A stretch of DNA of 64,000 nucleotides from Bacteroidetes bacterium OLB11 (GTDB lineage Bacteria; Bacteroidota; Bacteroidia; Chitinophagales; Chitinophagaceae), in the NCBI GenBank assembly GCA_001567165.1, contig LNFQ01000033.1, forward strand, positions 1-64,000. Direction: 5' to 3'. Within the stretch, counting starts at the first letter, position 1, and every line of letters begins with the position of its first letter. The translations under genes were made by a program, and so were the position numbers. The notes under the pieces are model-generated. The model searched no databases. It was not told the origin of the DNA and worked only from the letters and a program-made list of their open reading frames with translations. Of this stretch, positions 48,901 to 59,195 are shown one piece after another.

Positions 48901-48949
48901 ATAAAGAAGTCACCCAATTATAAACTTCATAATTGGGTGACTTCTTTAT
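48901..48949 (-). terminator. Terminator of recA
   Basis: A perfect 21-bp inverted repeat (48901-48921 with 48929-48949, 7-nt loop) 16 bp after the recA stop. The T tract after it on the minus strand is short, but the stem is one of the strongest in the window. Confidence 0.7.
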
Positions 48950-48964
48950 TCTGCTTTGACTTTT

Positions 48965-49981
48965 TTACACCGCTTCTTTTATTTTGTCCAATATTTTTTG
49001 TTCAATTTCTTTTGCTAATTCTGGATTGTCAAATAAAAATTGTTTCACAGCATCTCGTCCTTGTCCGATTTTGTTTGTGTCATAGCTATACCATGAGCCA
49101 CTTTTTTGGATAACATTATGTTCTGTTGCCAAATCAATAATTTCACCCACTTTACTAATACCTTCTCCAAAAATAATATCAAATTCGGCTTGACGGAATG
49201 GAGGGGACACTTTGTTTTTGACAATTTTCACTCTCACACGATTCCCAATTGCGGTGTCACCATCTTTAATTTGACTAACTCTTCTGATATCGACTCTCAC
49301 AGAGGAGAAGAATTTCAAGGCGTTCCCACCCGTAGTTGTTTCTGGGTTTCCAAACATCACTCCAATTTTATCTCTCAATTGATTAATAAAAATGCAGCAA
49401 CATCCTGTTTTAGAAATGGTAGCGGTCAGTTTTCTTAAAGCTTGGCTCATTAATCTTGCTTGCAATCCCATTTTCGAGTCACCCATTTCGCCTTCCAACT
49501 CTCCTTTTGGGACGAGTGCTGCCACTGAGTCGATCACGACTAAGTCAATAGCTCCAGAAGAAATTAATCGATCGGCAATTTCTAAAGCTTGTTCACCATA
49601 ATCGGGTTGTGAGATGAGTAGGTTGTCAGTGTCAACACCTAGCTTTTGAGCATATTGAGCGTCAAAGGCATGTTCGGCGTCAATAAAGGCACAGATACCT
49701 CCTTTCTTTTGAGCCTCAGCAATGACGTGGGTTGCAACTGTTGTTTTTCCGGATGATTCAGGTCCATAGATTTCTACAATTCGACCGCGTGGGAAGCCGC
49801 CAATTCCTAAAGCGATGTCAAGCCCTAATGATCCAGTTGAAATGGATTCAATCATGACGGCATCCTTATCGCCTAATTTCATAATGGAGCCTTTACCATA
49901 ATCCTTATCAATCTTTTCCATTGTAAGTTTTAGTGCTTTTAATTTTTCGTTGTCAACTGACGTTTCTTTTTCTTTTGCCAT
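48965..49981 (-). CDS. recA: Recombinase RecA
   Basis: 338 residues. Walker A is GPESSGKTT, and the other RecA marks are [40 protein letters not shown], and the L2-loop region [21 protein letters not shown]. It forms filaments on single-stranded DNA for homologous recombination and, where present, LexA cleavage. No LexA-box-like site was recognised upstream. Single-gene unit. Confidence 0.97.
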   Translation of the reverse strand: MAKEKETSVDNEKLKALKLTMEKIDKDYGKGSIMKLGDKDAVMIESISTGSLGLDIALGIGGFPRGRIVEIYGPESSGKTTVATHVIAEAQKKGGICAFIDAEHAFDAQYAQKLGVDTDNLLISQPDYGEQALEIADRLISSGAIDLVVIDSVAALVPKGELEGEMGDSKMGLQARLMSQALRKLTATISKTGCCCIFINQLRDKIGVMFGNPETTTGGNALKFFSSVRVDIRRVSQIKDGDTAIGNRVRVKIVKNKVSPPFRQAEFDIIFGEGISKVGEIIDLATEHNVIQKSGSWYSYDTNKIGQGRDAVKQFLFDNPELAKEIEQKILDKIKEAV

Positions 49982-50006
49982 TGTTTTTATTTTAAATGTT
50001 ATTGAA

Positions 50007-50014
50007 CAAATTTA
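50007..50014 (-). promoter_or_regulatory. Candidate -7 element of the recA promoter
   Basis: On the minus strand TAAATTTG, a perfect TAnnTTTG, lies 25 bp upstream of the recA ATG. The -33 region has only a weak TTTT match. Confidence 0.4.
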
Positions 50015-50135
50015 TTCTATAATTATCGTTTTAAAAGATGATTTTTTAAAATGTGAATAATTAATTTTACAAAGATATTCTATCAGTACGCATCCAATTT
50101 GCGTAGTGATTTTTTCATCAAAAATTTTTTTTAAT

Positions 50136-50982
50136 ATGGAAGTGAAAGAGGCTAGACATTTTTTGCAGAGAGAGTTGAGTGCTTTATACGATTCATCTGA
50201 AGCTGAGGCTATCGCATGGCGAGTTTTTGGAGTATTTGACTGGATTTGAAAAAATGAAAATATGGCTAAATCAATCACTGGATATAAATGAAAATGAAGT
50301 GCTGAACCTTTGTGCCCAATTAAAAATATTCCTATTCAATATGTGTTGGGGTATGAATGGTGGGGAGGTATGAAATTAAAAGTGAATCAACATGTATTGA
50401 TACCACGCCCTGAAACGGAAGAATTGGGAAACATGGTCAATCAATATATCCAAACAAAAGAGGCTCAAGTAATCTCTGTTATTGATATTGGGACGGGGAG
50501 TGGTTGCTTACCTATTTTTATCAAAAAGAAAAATCCTTTAGTGAAGGTAGATGCGATAGATATTAGTGATGAGGCTTTGAATGTGGCTAAAGAAAATGCG
50601 AAGAGAGAGCAAGTGGAAATTCATTTTTTTCAAAAAGATATTTTTCAAAAAGATATTTTTGTGAATAAGAAGTATGATATCATCGTGAGTAATCCTCCTT
50701 ATATTTTACCGGAAGAAAAAATAGATATGCACGAAAGAGTGTGGGCTAATGAACCCAATGTGGCTTTATTTGTGACCAATCATGATCCTTTGCAATTTTA
50801 CAAAGCGATTGCTTTTTTTGCGATGCAATATTTAAAACCAGATGGGAAAATATTTTTAGAAATAAATCAATCTTTTGCCAATGAGATATTTTTTTATTTT
50901 CATGAGAATCATTTTTTTATGTGAGATAAAAGAAGATTTCTATCAAAATAATCGGTTTGCAATTGTGTCATTTTTTTCTTGA
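50136..50982 (+). pseudogene. prmC: Peptide-chain-release-factor glutamine methyltransferase PrmC, three frameshifts
   Basis: The protein is complete across three frames. ATG at 50136 begins MEVKEARHFLQRELSALYD; at T5 50224-50228 (four expected) the frame shifts to LEYLTGFEKMKIWLNQ; at A5 50322-50326 (six expected) it shifts to NIPIQYVLGYEWW, LIPRPETEEL, IDIGTGSGCL and the catalytic NPPY (SNPPYILPEE); at T7 50912-50918 (six expected) it shifts to CEIKEDFYQNNRFAIVS with a stop at 50980-50982. PrmC methylates the GGQ glutamine of release factors. An in-frame 15-bp tandem duplication gives QKDIFQKDIF. All breaks are in A/T runs. Confidence 0.85.
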
Positions 50983-51012
50983 AAAAAAATTATTTGATGT
51001 TTGTTGTGATAC

Positions 51013-51044
51013 AAAAAACGCTTGGATTTTTCCAAGCGTTTTTT
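51013..51044. terminator. Bidirectional terminator between prmC and secDF
   Basis: AAAAAACGCTTGGA (51013-51026) and TCCAAGCGTTTTTT (51031-51044), a perfect 14-bp stem with T-rich tails on both strands, between two convergent genes. Confidence 0.85.
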
Positions 51045-51066
51045 TATTATGATATCATTCAAATGA

Positions 51067-54000
51067 CTATGCCATTTTTTTCAGTTCTTCTATTTTTTGT
51101 TCTTTATCTTCTTCGTGTGATATTTTTCCTGATTTGTCTAAGTCAACTAAGATTGGTGCTGCAACGAATATAGAAGAATATGTTCCACAGAATACACCTA
51201 TCATCATTGCAAATGAGAATCCTTTTGTGACTTCCCCTCCAAAAATAAATAAGATAAGAAGTGTTAAGAATACAGTTACTGAAGTCATAATTGTACGACT
51301 TAATGTATCATTAATCGCTGAGTTGATAATTTCAACTTTATCATGTCCGGGACGCTTACGGAAATATTCACGAATACGATCGAATACGATAATGGTATCA
51401 TTCATTGAGAATCCGATTACGGTCAATATGGCTGCAATGAAGTGTTGGTCGATTTCTAATGAGAATGGTACGATACCTTTTAGGAATGAGAAAACCGCTA
51501 ACATAATGAAAACATCATGCAACAATGAAATGATTGTACCTAGTGCGTATTGCCATTTTCTAAATCGGATAAATATGAAAGAGGAAATAATCACAACAGA
51601 CCAGATGGCAGCCCAAATGGCCCCTTTCTTTAAGTCGTCTGAAATACTTGCTGATACCATGTTTGTACTCAAATAACTTGGAGAGCGGAATTGCTCCAAT
51701 GTCATATTTGGCATTAAATAATTACTGGCTTTTAAAGTATTGTAAAGTTTTTCAGTTATTTCATCAGCAACTTTATCTCCAACTTCATTTCTTTTATAAG
51801 AGGTCACGATGTTGATAGCATTTCCTGAACCGATTGTTTTCACTACAGGATATTCTTGGAATGCCTCTTTTAAACTTTCTCTGACATCATTTGTTTTAAA
51901 TTTACCATTTAACTCTAAGGTATAACTTCTTCCTCCTAAAAACTCAACGCCTTCATGAAACCCATTAAATAGGGCACCTACTCCTAAAAGTCCAACAATA
52001 GCCATGATGACATAAGCTTTCTTTCTCCATTCGATAAAATGGAAATGAAATTTTTGGAATAATTTTCTTGAGAAATTAGTGAAGTAGTTGAAGTGTTTTC
52101 CTTTTCTCATTCTGATATCGGTAATTAATCTAGATACCAAAATGCCACTGAATAAGGAAAGAATTACTCCAATAATTTGAGTAGTCGCAAATCCCAATAC
52201 AGGACCGAGGCCAAAAATAAACAAGATAATTGCTGTCATTAAGATGGTAATATGACCATCTAAAACAGGGTTTAATGAGCGTTTATATCCTTCATCTATG
52301 GCTTGTTCATAAGATTTTCCTTGTGTGAGTTCCTCCTTAATCCGTTCAAATATAATTACGTTGGTGTCAACTGCCATACCGATTGTCAACACTAGACCTG
52401 CAATACCCGCTGCAGTTAATGTTGCATGCAACGCAGATAATACACCGATTGTAAATAACAAATTAAGTATTAAAGCGATATTTGCTACCCAGCCTCCATT
52501 ATTATAATAGACTAACATTAATATAAAAATCACGATAAAAGATATCACAAAGGACATTAACCCACCGTTTACGGCTTCTTGTCCGAGTGTTGGACCTACT
52601 ACTTGTTCTTGTACGATTTTGGCAGGTGCGGGTAGTTTACCTGTTTCCAACACATTGGCTAAGTCTTTTGATGTTTCTGGTGTGAAATTTCCTGAAATGC
52701 TAGAGTTTCCATTAGGGATTTCTCCGTTAATCATTGGAGCCGAATAAACAATACTATCTAATACGATAGCGATACTTTTACCTACATTATCTTTAGTCAT
52801 TTTTCTCCAAACAGCAGCTCCTTGCATATTCATGTTCATTCTTACTTCTGGTTGTCCGTTCATGCCAAAATCAGCACGTGCACTTTCAATTGCATCTCCA
52901 TCAAGCGGTGAGGTCGTTTTTCCTCTTTCAAGTTGTATTGCATAAACAATTGAAAAGTCTTTTGTTTCTTTTTCTTCACCATAAGGACCAAACATGAATA
53001 TCAAATCAGGAGGTAATTCTTTTTTTACTGCGGGTAATCCTAAGTAGTATTTTAAAGTAGGAATATCTGAATTTTTGATGATTGATACTCGTGCTTCGTG
53101 AAATGGTTTATTATTTTCATCAATTCCTTTAAAATAATTTCCATATTGAAGATAGAATAAAAGCGGATTCTCTTTTTTAACTTTTTCAATTTTTTGTTCA
53201 TCTGAAAGATTCACAGTTGAGGTATCTTCTGCTTGGGTATTTTCAGTATTGTTTTTCAATAGGGAGGTTAAAGAAGCAGTATCAGAATCGTTATTAGTTT
53301 TGACATTAGCAATTTTCGAAGAGTCGCTTGTGTTTGTAGTAGTTTCTTGAGTTTGTGATGCGTCTGTATCACCTTTTCCTTCTAAATAATTCTTTAAACT
53401 TTTATCAGCTTCCACGATATTTCTTGCAATATCATGGAAGGAATATGTTCTCCAAAATTCTAATTTAGCAGTTGATTGTAAAAGGTTTCTAACACGTTCA
53501 GGATTATTCACACCGGCTAATTCTACACTGATGATGCCTCGATTTTCATCTAGCTTACATTGGGTTGTGCTACTCCAAATTTATCGATACGAGTACCAAT
53601 TAATCGGTGTGTACGAATGATAGCATTTTTTTCTTCTGTTTTTAAATAAGAAATTACTTTATCGTTGTTAGAATTTAAGTCGATACTTTTTGTGGATGGG
53701 TTTGCAAAAAGAGTTGCCATTTTTGCGTTAGGATTTTGGCTTTGGTATGCATCTGCAAACAAACTTACAAAGTCTTTTTGGCTATTGATTTTTAATTCTT
53801 TTGCTTTTGCAATTGCTGCTAATAGAGCAGGGTCTTTAGGGTTATTACTCATATTGAGAACCAACTCATCAATACTCACTTCCAACACTACATTCATACC
53901 ACCTTGTAAGTCAAGGCCTAAGTTAAGTTCTTGTTCTTTTGCTTCTTGGTATGTAAATTTTTTAAATCCTAGGTTGTAAATTGTTTCAGAAGTCAAACTA

Positions 54001-54209
54001 TCTAGTCGAAAACGTAATTTATCGGCTAAAATATTTTTGAATTTTTCGTCATTTTGATTTAGGTCTGGGTACTCATTTTTCACAATATTGGATTCAATGG
54101 CTGCTTGTTTTTTTTCAAAATTTCTGACAGCGAATGTGAATGATAATTGATAAAGTGAAATTAAAATTAAAGCTATCGTAAAAAGCTTAATTAATCCTTT
54201 TAACTGCAT
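51067..54209 (-). pseudogene. secDF: SecD-SecF fusion protein translocase subunit, one frameshift
   Basis: The upstream frame (54209 to 53550) has the SecD N-terminus: membrane helix, LNLGLDLQGGMNVVLEV, and TRIDKFGVAQPN. The downstream frame (53511 to 51067) continues NNPERVRNLLQSTAKLEFW, the SecD membrane half (GLVLTIGMAVDTNVIIFERIKEE), and a complete SecF part (FLGGRSYTLEL, GFSMNDTIIVFDRIREY). About 1000 residues as a single chain, common in Bacteroidota. One base is missing near 53555-53556: an extra base restores NV-K-LDENRGIISVEL. It drives late steps of Sec export with proton motive force and would normally be needed for secretion, so a true knockout is unlikely. Confidence 0.9.
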
Positions 54210-54578
54210 GTTGTATTGTTAGTTTGTGATATGTTAATTTTTTGAACGTGCGAAGATACAATTTATTTGCAATTATACTATTTTTTTTAAAAAAAAACCA
54301 CTTACTGTAGTTGCTTTATTTCAACTATATTGTGGAATACCTTGTTTTATGTCTATTATATATGTGTTTTTACTTGTCCGTTTTATTGTATCATAAAAGA
54401 AGATGAGGCTGTACGAATTTAGGGGTTGTTTTATCGTATGTTTTTTTTTCAAAGATGCTATTATATATACTATGTAAGTCTCATAATCGTGTCTAATAAT
54501 TTTGATTGAAATGGTGTAATCATTTTGCAGTAGAATTTTTTTATAGCAAAGTAATGGATAAGTGATTTGGCAATAAAT
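54210..54578. other. Intergenic region without recognisable gene
   Basis: About 370 bp upstream of secDF. No protein-like frame or RNA family seen. On the minus strand a TATCTTCG at about 54251-54258 may be the secDF -7 element, 42 bp before the start. Confidence 0.4.
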
Positions 54579-54619
54579 AAAAAAAGTTTTTATGAAATCA
54601 ATTTCATAAAACTTTTTTT
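54579..54619 (-). terminator. Terminator of the small His-rich protein gene
   Basis: AAAAAAAGTTTTTATGAAAT (54579-54598) and ATTTCATAAAACTTTTTTT (54601-54619) pair with one bulged base. T tracts on both strands. Confidence 0.7.
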
Positions 54620-54645
54620 ATTACCACTAATTTACTAAGCCAAAA

Positions 54646-54949
54646 TTATCGATAGTGTCTTTGATAGATATCATCCTTACAATGCGTTCTGCAATACGTG
54701 TTGCAGAATCTGTGTTGATGTCTTCTCTTGTTCCAACGATGGCGATATTGGTTGTTGTAAGGATGAGGTGAAATTGGAGCAATAAGAGGTACTATTACTA
54801 GTGGCCTTGGATTCCTATGTTTCCAATTTTTTTGATGTTTATTATAACGATTCCCATGGCGGTTGTTATTTTGAGCATCTGTGTTCAAGTTAGCAAAGAG
54901 TAAGCAGATGGTTATCACTGCTGAGTAAAAAAAAATGTTTTGTTTTCAT
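54646..54949 (-). CDS. Small secreted His/Arg/Asn/Cys-rich protein
   Basis: The open frame gives 90 residues; adding the upstream ATG at 54947-54949 and shortening the A9 run at 54927-54935 by one base gives about 100 residues with a clean signal peptide (MKTKHFFYSAVITICLLF, ending TDAQ). The mature part is very basic: many His, Arg, Asn and Tyr, a short hydrophobic VIVPLIAPISPHP in the middle, and a C-x3-C-x3-C cluster (CNTYCRTHC) near the end. No family recognised. The His and Cys content suggests metal binding, which is inference. It may end the infC-RRM transcript. Confidence 0.5.
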
Positions 54950-55058
54950 AATATTCAAGTTTTATGATACTATGACAAACGAAAATTTAAAAGGTTTATT
55001 TGAATTAAACTTTTAAGTTGAATTTACATTTTTTTAGGGCAAACGGACATTTGCGATT

Positions 55059-55312
55059 TTATTCTTTGTTTCCGTTTGATTTTGCTTCGCTCACTCTAAG
55101 TGCTAAGCCCATGACTTCTTTGCCATTCATGTTTTCTATAGCTTGGACTGCTACATCGTCAGGCATTTCGACAAATCCAAATCCGCGGCTGCGTTTTTGT
55201 TTCTCTGTCTTTAATAATTCGAGCTGTGATAACTTCTCCTTGAGTTTCCAAAAAGCTCTTTCAATTCGTTATCCCTCATCTTGAAAGGGATGTTAGATAC
55301 ATAAATGTTCAT
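55059..55312 (-). pseudogene. RRM-type RNA-binding protein, two frameshifts
   Basis: Reading across three frames gives a complete single-RRM protein of about 84 residues: MNIYVSNIPFKMRDNELKEL (RNP2), then VITARIIKDRET, RSRGFGFVEM (RNP1) and ALRVSEAKSNGNKE at the end. The breaks are at a TTTTTGG region (A5 on the plus strand at 55250-55254) and at a T5 run 55194-55198 (four expected). Such small RRM proteins in Bacteroidota resemble cold-induced RNA chaperones. It lies 60 bp downstream of infC. Confidence 0.75.
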
Positions 55313-55371
55313 TGTGTAAAATTTATAAAAAAAAAAGTTAGTATAGATTATTATTTAGTAGAAAAAAGAAA

Positions 55372-55924
55372 TTAGATTTTCTTTTTGATTTTGGGTGAAA
55401 AAATAGCGTGCATTCTTTTTCCTTCGATTTTGGGCATTCCTTCGAGTGTTCCGAATTCGGACAGTCTTTCGGCAAATTTTAATAAAATAAGTTCGCCTCT
55501 ATCTTTGAAAATAATAGCACGTCCTTTAAATTGTACGTAGGCTTTTACTTTATTCCCATCAGCCAAAAACTTTTCAGCATGTTTGGCTTTGAAGTCAAAA
55601 TCATGCTCATCTGTATTCGGAGTGAATCGGATTTCTTTCACTTCGCTCTTGCTGGCTTTTGCTTTAATTTCTTTTTCTTTTTTCTTTTTTTCGTAAAGAA
55701 ATTTATTATAGTCAACTGCTCTACACACTGGAGGCACTGCGTTTGGTGATATCTCTACCAAGTCCACTTCGAGTTCAGTACATAGCTTTAATGCTTCGCT
55801 TACCGAATACACACCGGGTTCAATATTTTCTCCAACTAATCTGACTTCTAGTACATCTATTTCTTGATTAAGACGATGTTCTCTTACTTTTTGTTTTCTA
55901 CGATAGTTATTTTTTTTGCTGCAT
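55372..55924 (-). CDS. infC: Translation initiation factor IF-3
   Basis: The open frame starts inside the N-terminal domain; in the same frame upstream it continues REHRLNQEIDVLEVRLVGEN, so the gene is longer. It reaches ATG at 55922-55924 (MQQKKNNYRRKQ) only if the T8 run at 55910-55917 had nine bases. The alternative is a non-ATG start, as infC often has unusual start codons. Both IF-3 domains are present: VEISPNAVPPVCRAVDYNKF and the C-terminal EIRFTPNTDEHDFDFK. About 184 residues. IF-3 selects initiator tRNA and start codons on the 30S subunit. Downstream is the RRM gene rather than the usual rpmI-rplT. Confidence 0.92.
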
Positions 55925-56100
55925 TAAAGGGGTCTAAAGTTTTGCAAAAGTAGTCTATTTTTTGATTTTTTACTATTTGATGTAAAAAAAATGAAATTAG
56001 TTATCATATTCTACTTTTTTTTTAAATATACAAGATGTATATGTGTAAAAATAATAACAACAAAATTGATTGTGAATATCACCCTCATTTAGATACAACT

Positions 56101-57000
56101 TTATACCATTTTATTTCTTTTGATCAAATAGGAATAGAGTATTTTTTCGTAACCTTCTCGAATGTCTGCATTGATAATATCAATTCCGTAGAGATTGCAT
56201 TTTAAGGCTAATGCGTTTCTAAAAGAATGCATTTTATTTTGATATAATTCTTTCAGTTGGGTGCTATTCATTCTTAATTTTTCACCGGTTTCCAAGTCCA
56301 CAAATTCGTAGGGACGATTTTCAAATTCAAAATCGACTTCACACTTTTTATCTTGCACATGAAATAGAATCACTTCATGTTTATTATATTTCAAGTGTTG
56401 CAAAGCATCAAACAGTTCTTCGCTTTCAGAAACTCTATCGAGCATGTCGCTAAAAATCACTACTAGAGAGCGTTTGTGAATACTTTCTGCAATTTGATGA
56501 AGGCTCTTAACTGCTTCTGTGCTTAGTTGTTGTTCATTTTTATTTAAAAGTTTTTCTAACTCGGTCATTAAAATTTTTGTATGGGTAGCACTTGATTTAG
56601 CTTTTGAGTGGTAATAGATATTGGAGTCAAAAAGGGTCAGTCCGACTGCGTCTAATTGTTTTTTAAGAAGAGTGATGATGGAAGCGGCACTAAGGCATGA
56701 AAATTGAAGTTTATTTAAAGTATTTTTTTCCTCCGGAAAAAGCATAGAAGAGGAAGTGTCTATCACGATTTGGCAACGAAGATTTGTTTCTTCTTCAAAT
56801 TTTTTGATAAATAGTTTATCACTTCTTCCATAAACTTTCCAATCGATATGCTTGAGATTATCTCCTTGATTGTAAATTCGATGTTCGGCAAATTCAACAG
56901 AAAAGCCATGAAAAGGGCTTTTGTGTAATCCTATAATAAAACCTTCTACAACTTGTTTTGCTAGTAATTCGAGATTTTCTATGGGATAATTTTGATTCAT
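56101..57000 (-). CDS. DUF58 domain protein
   Basis: 299 residues. N-terminal HRIYNQGDNLKHIDWKVYGRSDKL is the DUF58 fingerprint, followed by a von Willebrand A-like fold with the metal-site motif IDTSSSM (MIDAS-like) and a KRSLVVIFSDMLD strand. The family is normally paired with a MoxR AAA ATPase and batABCD genes; none of those is next to it here. It may act in envelope stress or chaperoning. Intact. Confidence 0.85.
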   Translation of the reverse strand: MNQNYPIENLELLAKQVVEGFIIGLHKSPFHGFSVEFAEHRIYNQGDNLKHIDWKVYGRSDKLFIKKFEEETNLRCQIVIDTSSSMLFPEEKNTLNKLQFSCLSAASIITLLKKQLDAVGLTLFDSNIYYHSKAKSSATHTKILMTELEKLLNKNEQQLSTEAVKSLHQIAESIHKRSLVVIFSDMLDRVSESEELFDALQHLKYNKHEVILFHVQDKKCEVDFEFENRPYEFVDLETGEKLRMNSTQLKELYQNKMHSFRNALALKCNLYGIDIINADIREGYEKILYSYLIKRNKMV

Positions 57001-57069
57001 AATTTGTTTTTAAGAGATAGCGTAAAAGTAAATTTATAAGTATTAATTGTAGAAAAAAAAATGTTTTAT

Positions 57070-57077
57070 TATATTTG
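57070..57077 (+). promoter_or_regulatory. Candidate -7 element of the 57096 lipoprotein gene
   Basis: TATATTTG is a perfect TAnnTTTG. The TTG used as the longest-frame start (57075) lies inside it, so the true start is ATG at 57096, 18 bp further. Confidence 0.4.
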
Positions 57078-57095
57078 GCTCAATTTTATAAAAAG

Positions 57096-57338
57096 ATGAA
57101 AAGATTTTTTCCGCTAATTGTGATTGCATTTATTCTTTTTGCATCATCATGCACAAGTGAATACATTTGCCAATGTGTTGTAAAATATAGTGGAAATCCG
57201 CCTGCATTGCCTGATTCAGCAGTTTTTGAATTTGCAATTAAAGATAAGAAAAAGGATGCAGCTAAAAAATGCGAAGAGAACTCAACCTCAATTACTGAAA
57301 ATGATATTACAATGGATGAAAAATGCCAATTGTATTAA
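57096..57338 (+). CDS. Small Cys-rich lipoprotein
   Basis: 80 residues: MKRFFPLIVIAFILF signal, lipobox ASSC, then a short mature part with further Cys (YICQC, KKCEENS, EKCQLY) and two Lys-rich patches. No family recognised. Single gene, divergent from the DUF58 gene. Cys pairs might form disulfides outside the cytoplasm. Confidence 0.6.
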   Translation: MKRFFPLIVIAFILFASSCTSEYICQCVVKYSGNPPALPDSAVFEFAIKDKKKDAAKKCEENSTSITENDITMDEKCQLY

Positions 57339-57396
57339 ATGACTTTTAAATACTTTTCACTTTATCCCATTTAGCTTTCTAAAATTGACTCTTTTT

Positions 57397-58180
57397 TTAT
57401 TCAAATAGCCATTTTAAAGGGCTGAATTTTTTCTCATAGCTTAATCCAAATCGCGAGATTACCTTTTTGATATGGGTTATTGTTTCTTCGACACTATCTG
57501 TAATTAAGATGAGGTCTAAATCTTCCTCTGAAATGGTTTTGGAACTTTTTAAATTTTCAATATATTCAATCAAATCTTTGTGATATTCTTTTCCAAAAAT
57601 AATCACAGGGAAATCTTGAATTTTTTTTAGTTTGAATTAATGTGAGCGATTCAAATAATTCATCTAAAGTGCCAAAGCCGCCTGGCATTGCAATGAAAGC
57701 ATAGGAGTATTTAATCAACAATGTTTTTCTTACAAAAAAGTATTTAATCGTAACGGATTTGTCTAAATAAGGGTTTTCAAATTGCTCATGAGGAAGTTCA
57801 ATATTGCAACCCACACTACGCCCATTCACATCTTTAGCACCTCTGTTTGCTGCCTCCATAATACCAGGTCCTCCCCCTGTCATAATAGTAAATCCGAGCT
57901 TCGCTATTTCAGCTGCCAACTCACGAGTTTTAATATAATAAGGGTGTGTTTCATCAAATCGAGCTGAGCCAAATATTGTTACACATGGACCCACAAAATG
58001 CAATGTTCTAAAGCCTTTTACAAAATCCCACACGGTACGGATGGTAACTTTAAAATCTTCTATCCTACTTTGTGGTCCTTCCAAAAATTTTATTTCATTG
58101 TTGTTCTGTTGCATATCGTATCGAAGAATTTTTAATTTTTTCGAAAATAAAGATTTTATCTCGATTTTTAATAGATTCAT
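57397..58180 (-). pseudogene. LOG family (TIGR00730) protein, one frameshift
   Basis: The Rossmann-fold LOG signature is clear: FGSARFDETHPYY, GGGPGIMEAANRGAKD and the PGGxGTxxE motif as MPGGFGTLDE. The family includes cytokinin-activating phosphoribohydrolases and nucleotide 5'-monophosphate nucleosidases; the name lysine decarboxylase is a misannotation. At a T8 run, 57621-57628 (seven expected), the frame shifts; the second frame reads DFPVIIFGKEYHKDLIEY to the stop. Start may be ATG at 58180 or, more compactly, at 58114 (MQQNNNEIKF). Restored length about 240-260 residues. Confidence 0.8.
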
Positions 58181-58366
58181 TTCAAATGTTTATGTAAATG
58201 GCAATTCAAGTAAGTTTGTGGTAGTATATTTTCCTCTAAATGATTCATATTAATGCCGATGATTTTAACCAAAATAATTCATTCAATTCCTTTCTATGTA
58301 ATAATGCCAATTCAAGTTGATTTCAATTACTCTTAAAAGCTAAATTGAATAATGTATTTCTCTGAA

Positions 58367-58399
58367 TTTATTAGAAATTATTAATTAGACTTATTTTTG
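58367..58399 (+). promoter_or_regulatory. Candidate promoter of the TIGR02757 gene
   Basis: TTTA at 58367-58370, 21 bp, then a perfect TATTTTTG at 58392-58399, 22 bp before the proposed ATG. Confidence 0.45.
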
Positions 58400-58421
58400 A
58401 ATCGAATAAATGCTTATGAGG

Positions 58422-59184
58422 ATGAATCAAGAAATGATTGATTTTTTTAGAACAAAAAATAATTGAATATAACCAAATTTCTTTTATTGAAAAAGACCCT
58501 ATTTCGATTCCTCATCGATTTGATATTAAACAAGATATTGAAATTGCAGGATTCTTCTCTGCTCATTTTTCATGGGGAAATCGAACGACGATTATTAAGA
58601 AATCATTGGAGCTGATGCAACTCATGGATGATGCTCCTTTTGATTTTATTCAAAATCATCAAACGCTCGATTTAAAACGTTTTGAACATTTCAAACATCG
58701 CACTTTTCAATTTGATGACCTTTGTTATTTTATTCACTTTTTAAAATTTCATTATTCCAAATATCATTCCTTAGAGCAGGCTTATGGCGGAAATCAAGTG
58801 ATGACGATGAAAGAAAGATTAATCTATTTTCATCATTATTTTTTTTCATTAGAACATTTAGCACGCACCCGAAAGCACATATCTACGCCTGCTAAAAATG
58901 CAGCATGCAAACGGCAAAATATGTTTTTGAGATGGATGGTTAGAAACGATAAAACTGGAGTTGATTTTGGAATTTGGAATCAAATTAAAATGAGTGATTT
59001 ACACTTGCCGTTAGATGTACATGTGGCCAATGTTTCATATCGTTTAGGTATTTTGAATGATAAAAAATCATCATGGACTAATACAGAAAAAGTAACTCAA
59101 TTTTTTCAAGAAATCGCACCTGATGACCCTGCAAAATTTGACTTTGCTTTGTTTTCTTTAGGAGTGGAAGAAGGGATTCGTTAA
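58422..59184 (+). CDS. TIGR02757 (DUF2400) family protein
   Basis: Recognised by FFSAHFSWGNRTTIIKK, YFIHFLKFHYSKY, SLEHLARTRKHISTP and the block CKRQNMFLRWMVR, all typical of TIGR02757, a Bacteroidota-centred family of unknown function that shares an HhH/DNA-glycosylase-like appearance in its C-terminal half (the LPLDVHVANVSYRLG segment). The longest frame starts at a TTG (58438); the natural ATG at 58422 gives MNQEMIDFLEQKIIEYN if the T7 run at 58442-58448 had six bases. Otherwise intact (about 253 residues). Confidence 0.82.
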
Positions 59185-59195
59185 AAAGATTTTTT

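Noticed and set aside
49982..50135. A LexA box upstream of recA
   Set aside because: No palindrome resembling known LexA operators could be seen; only a promoter-like TAAATTTG.
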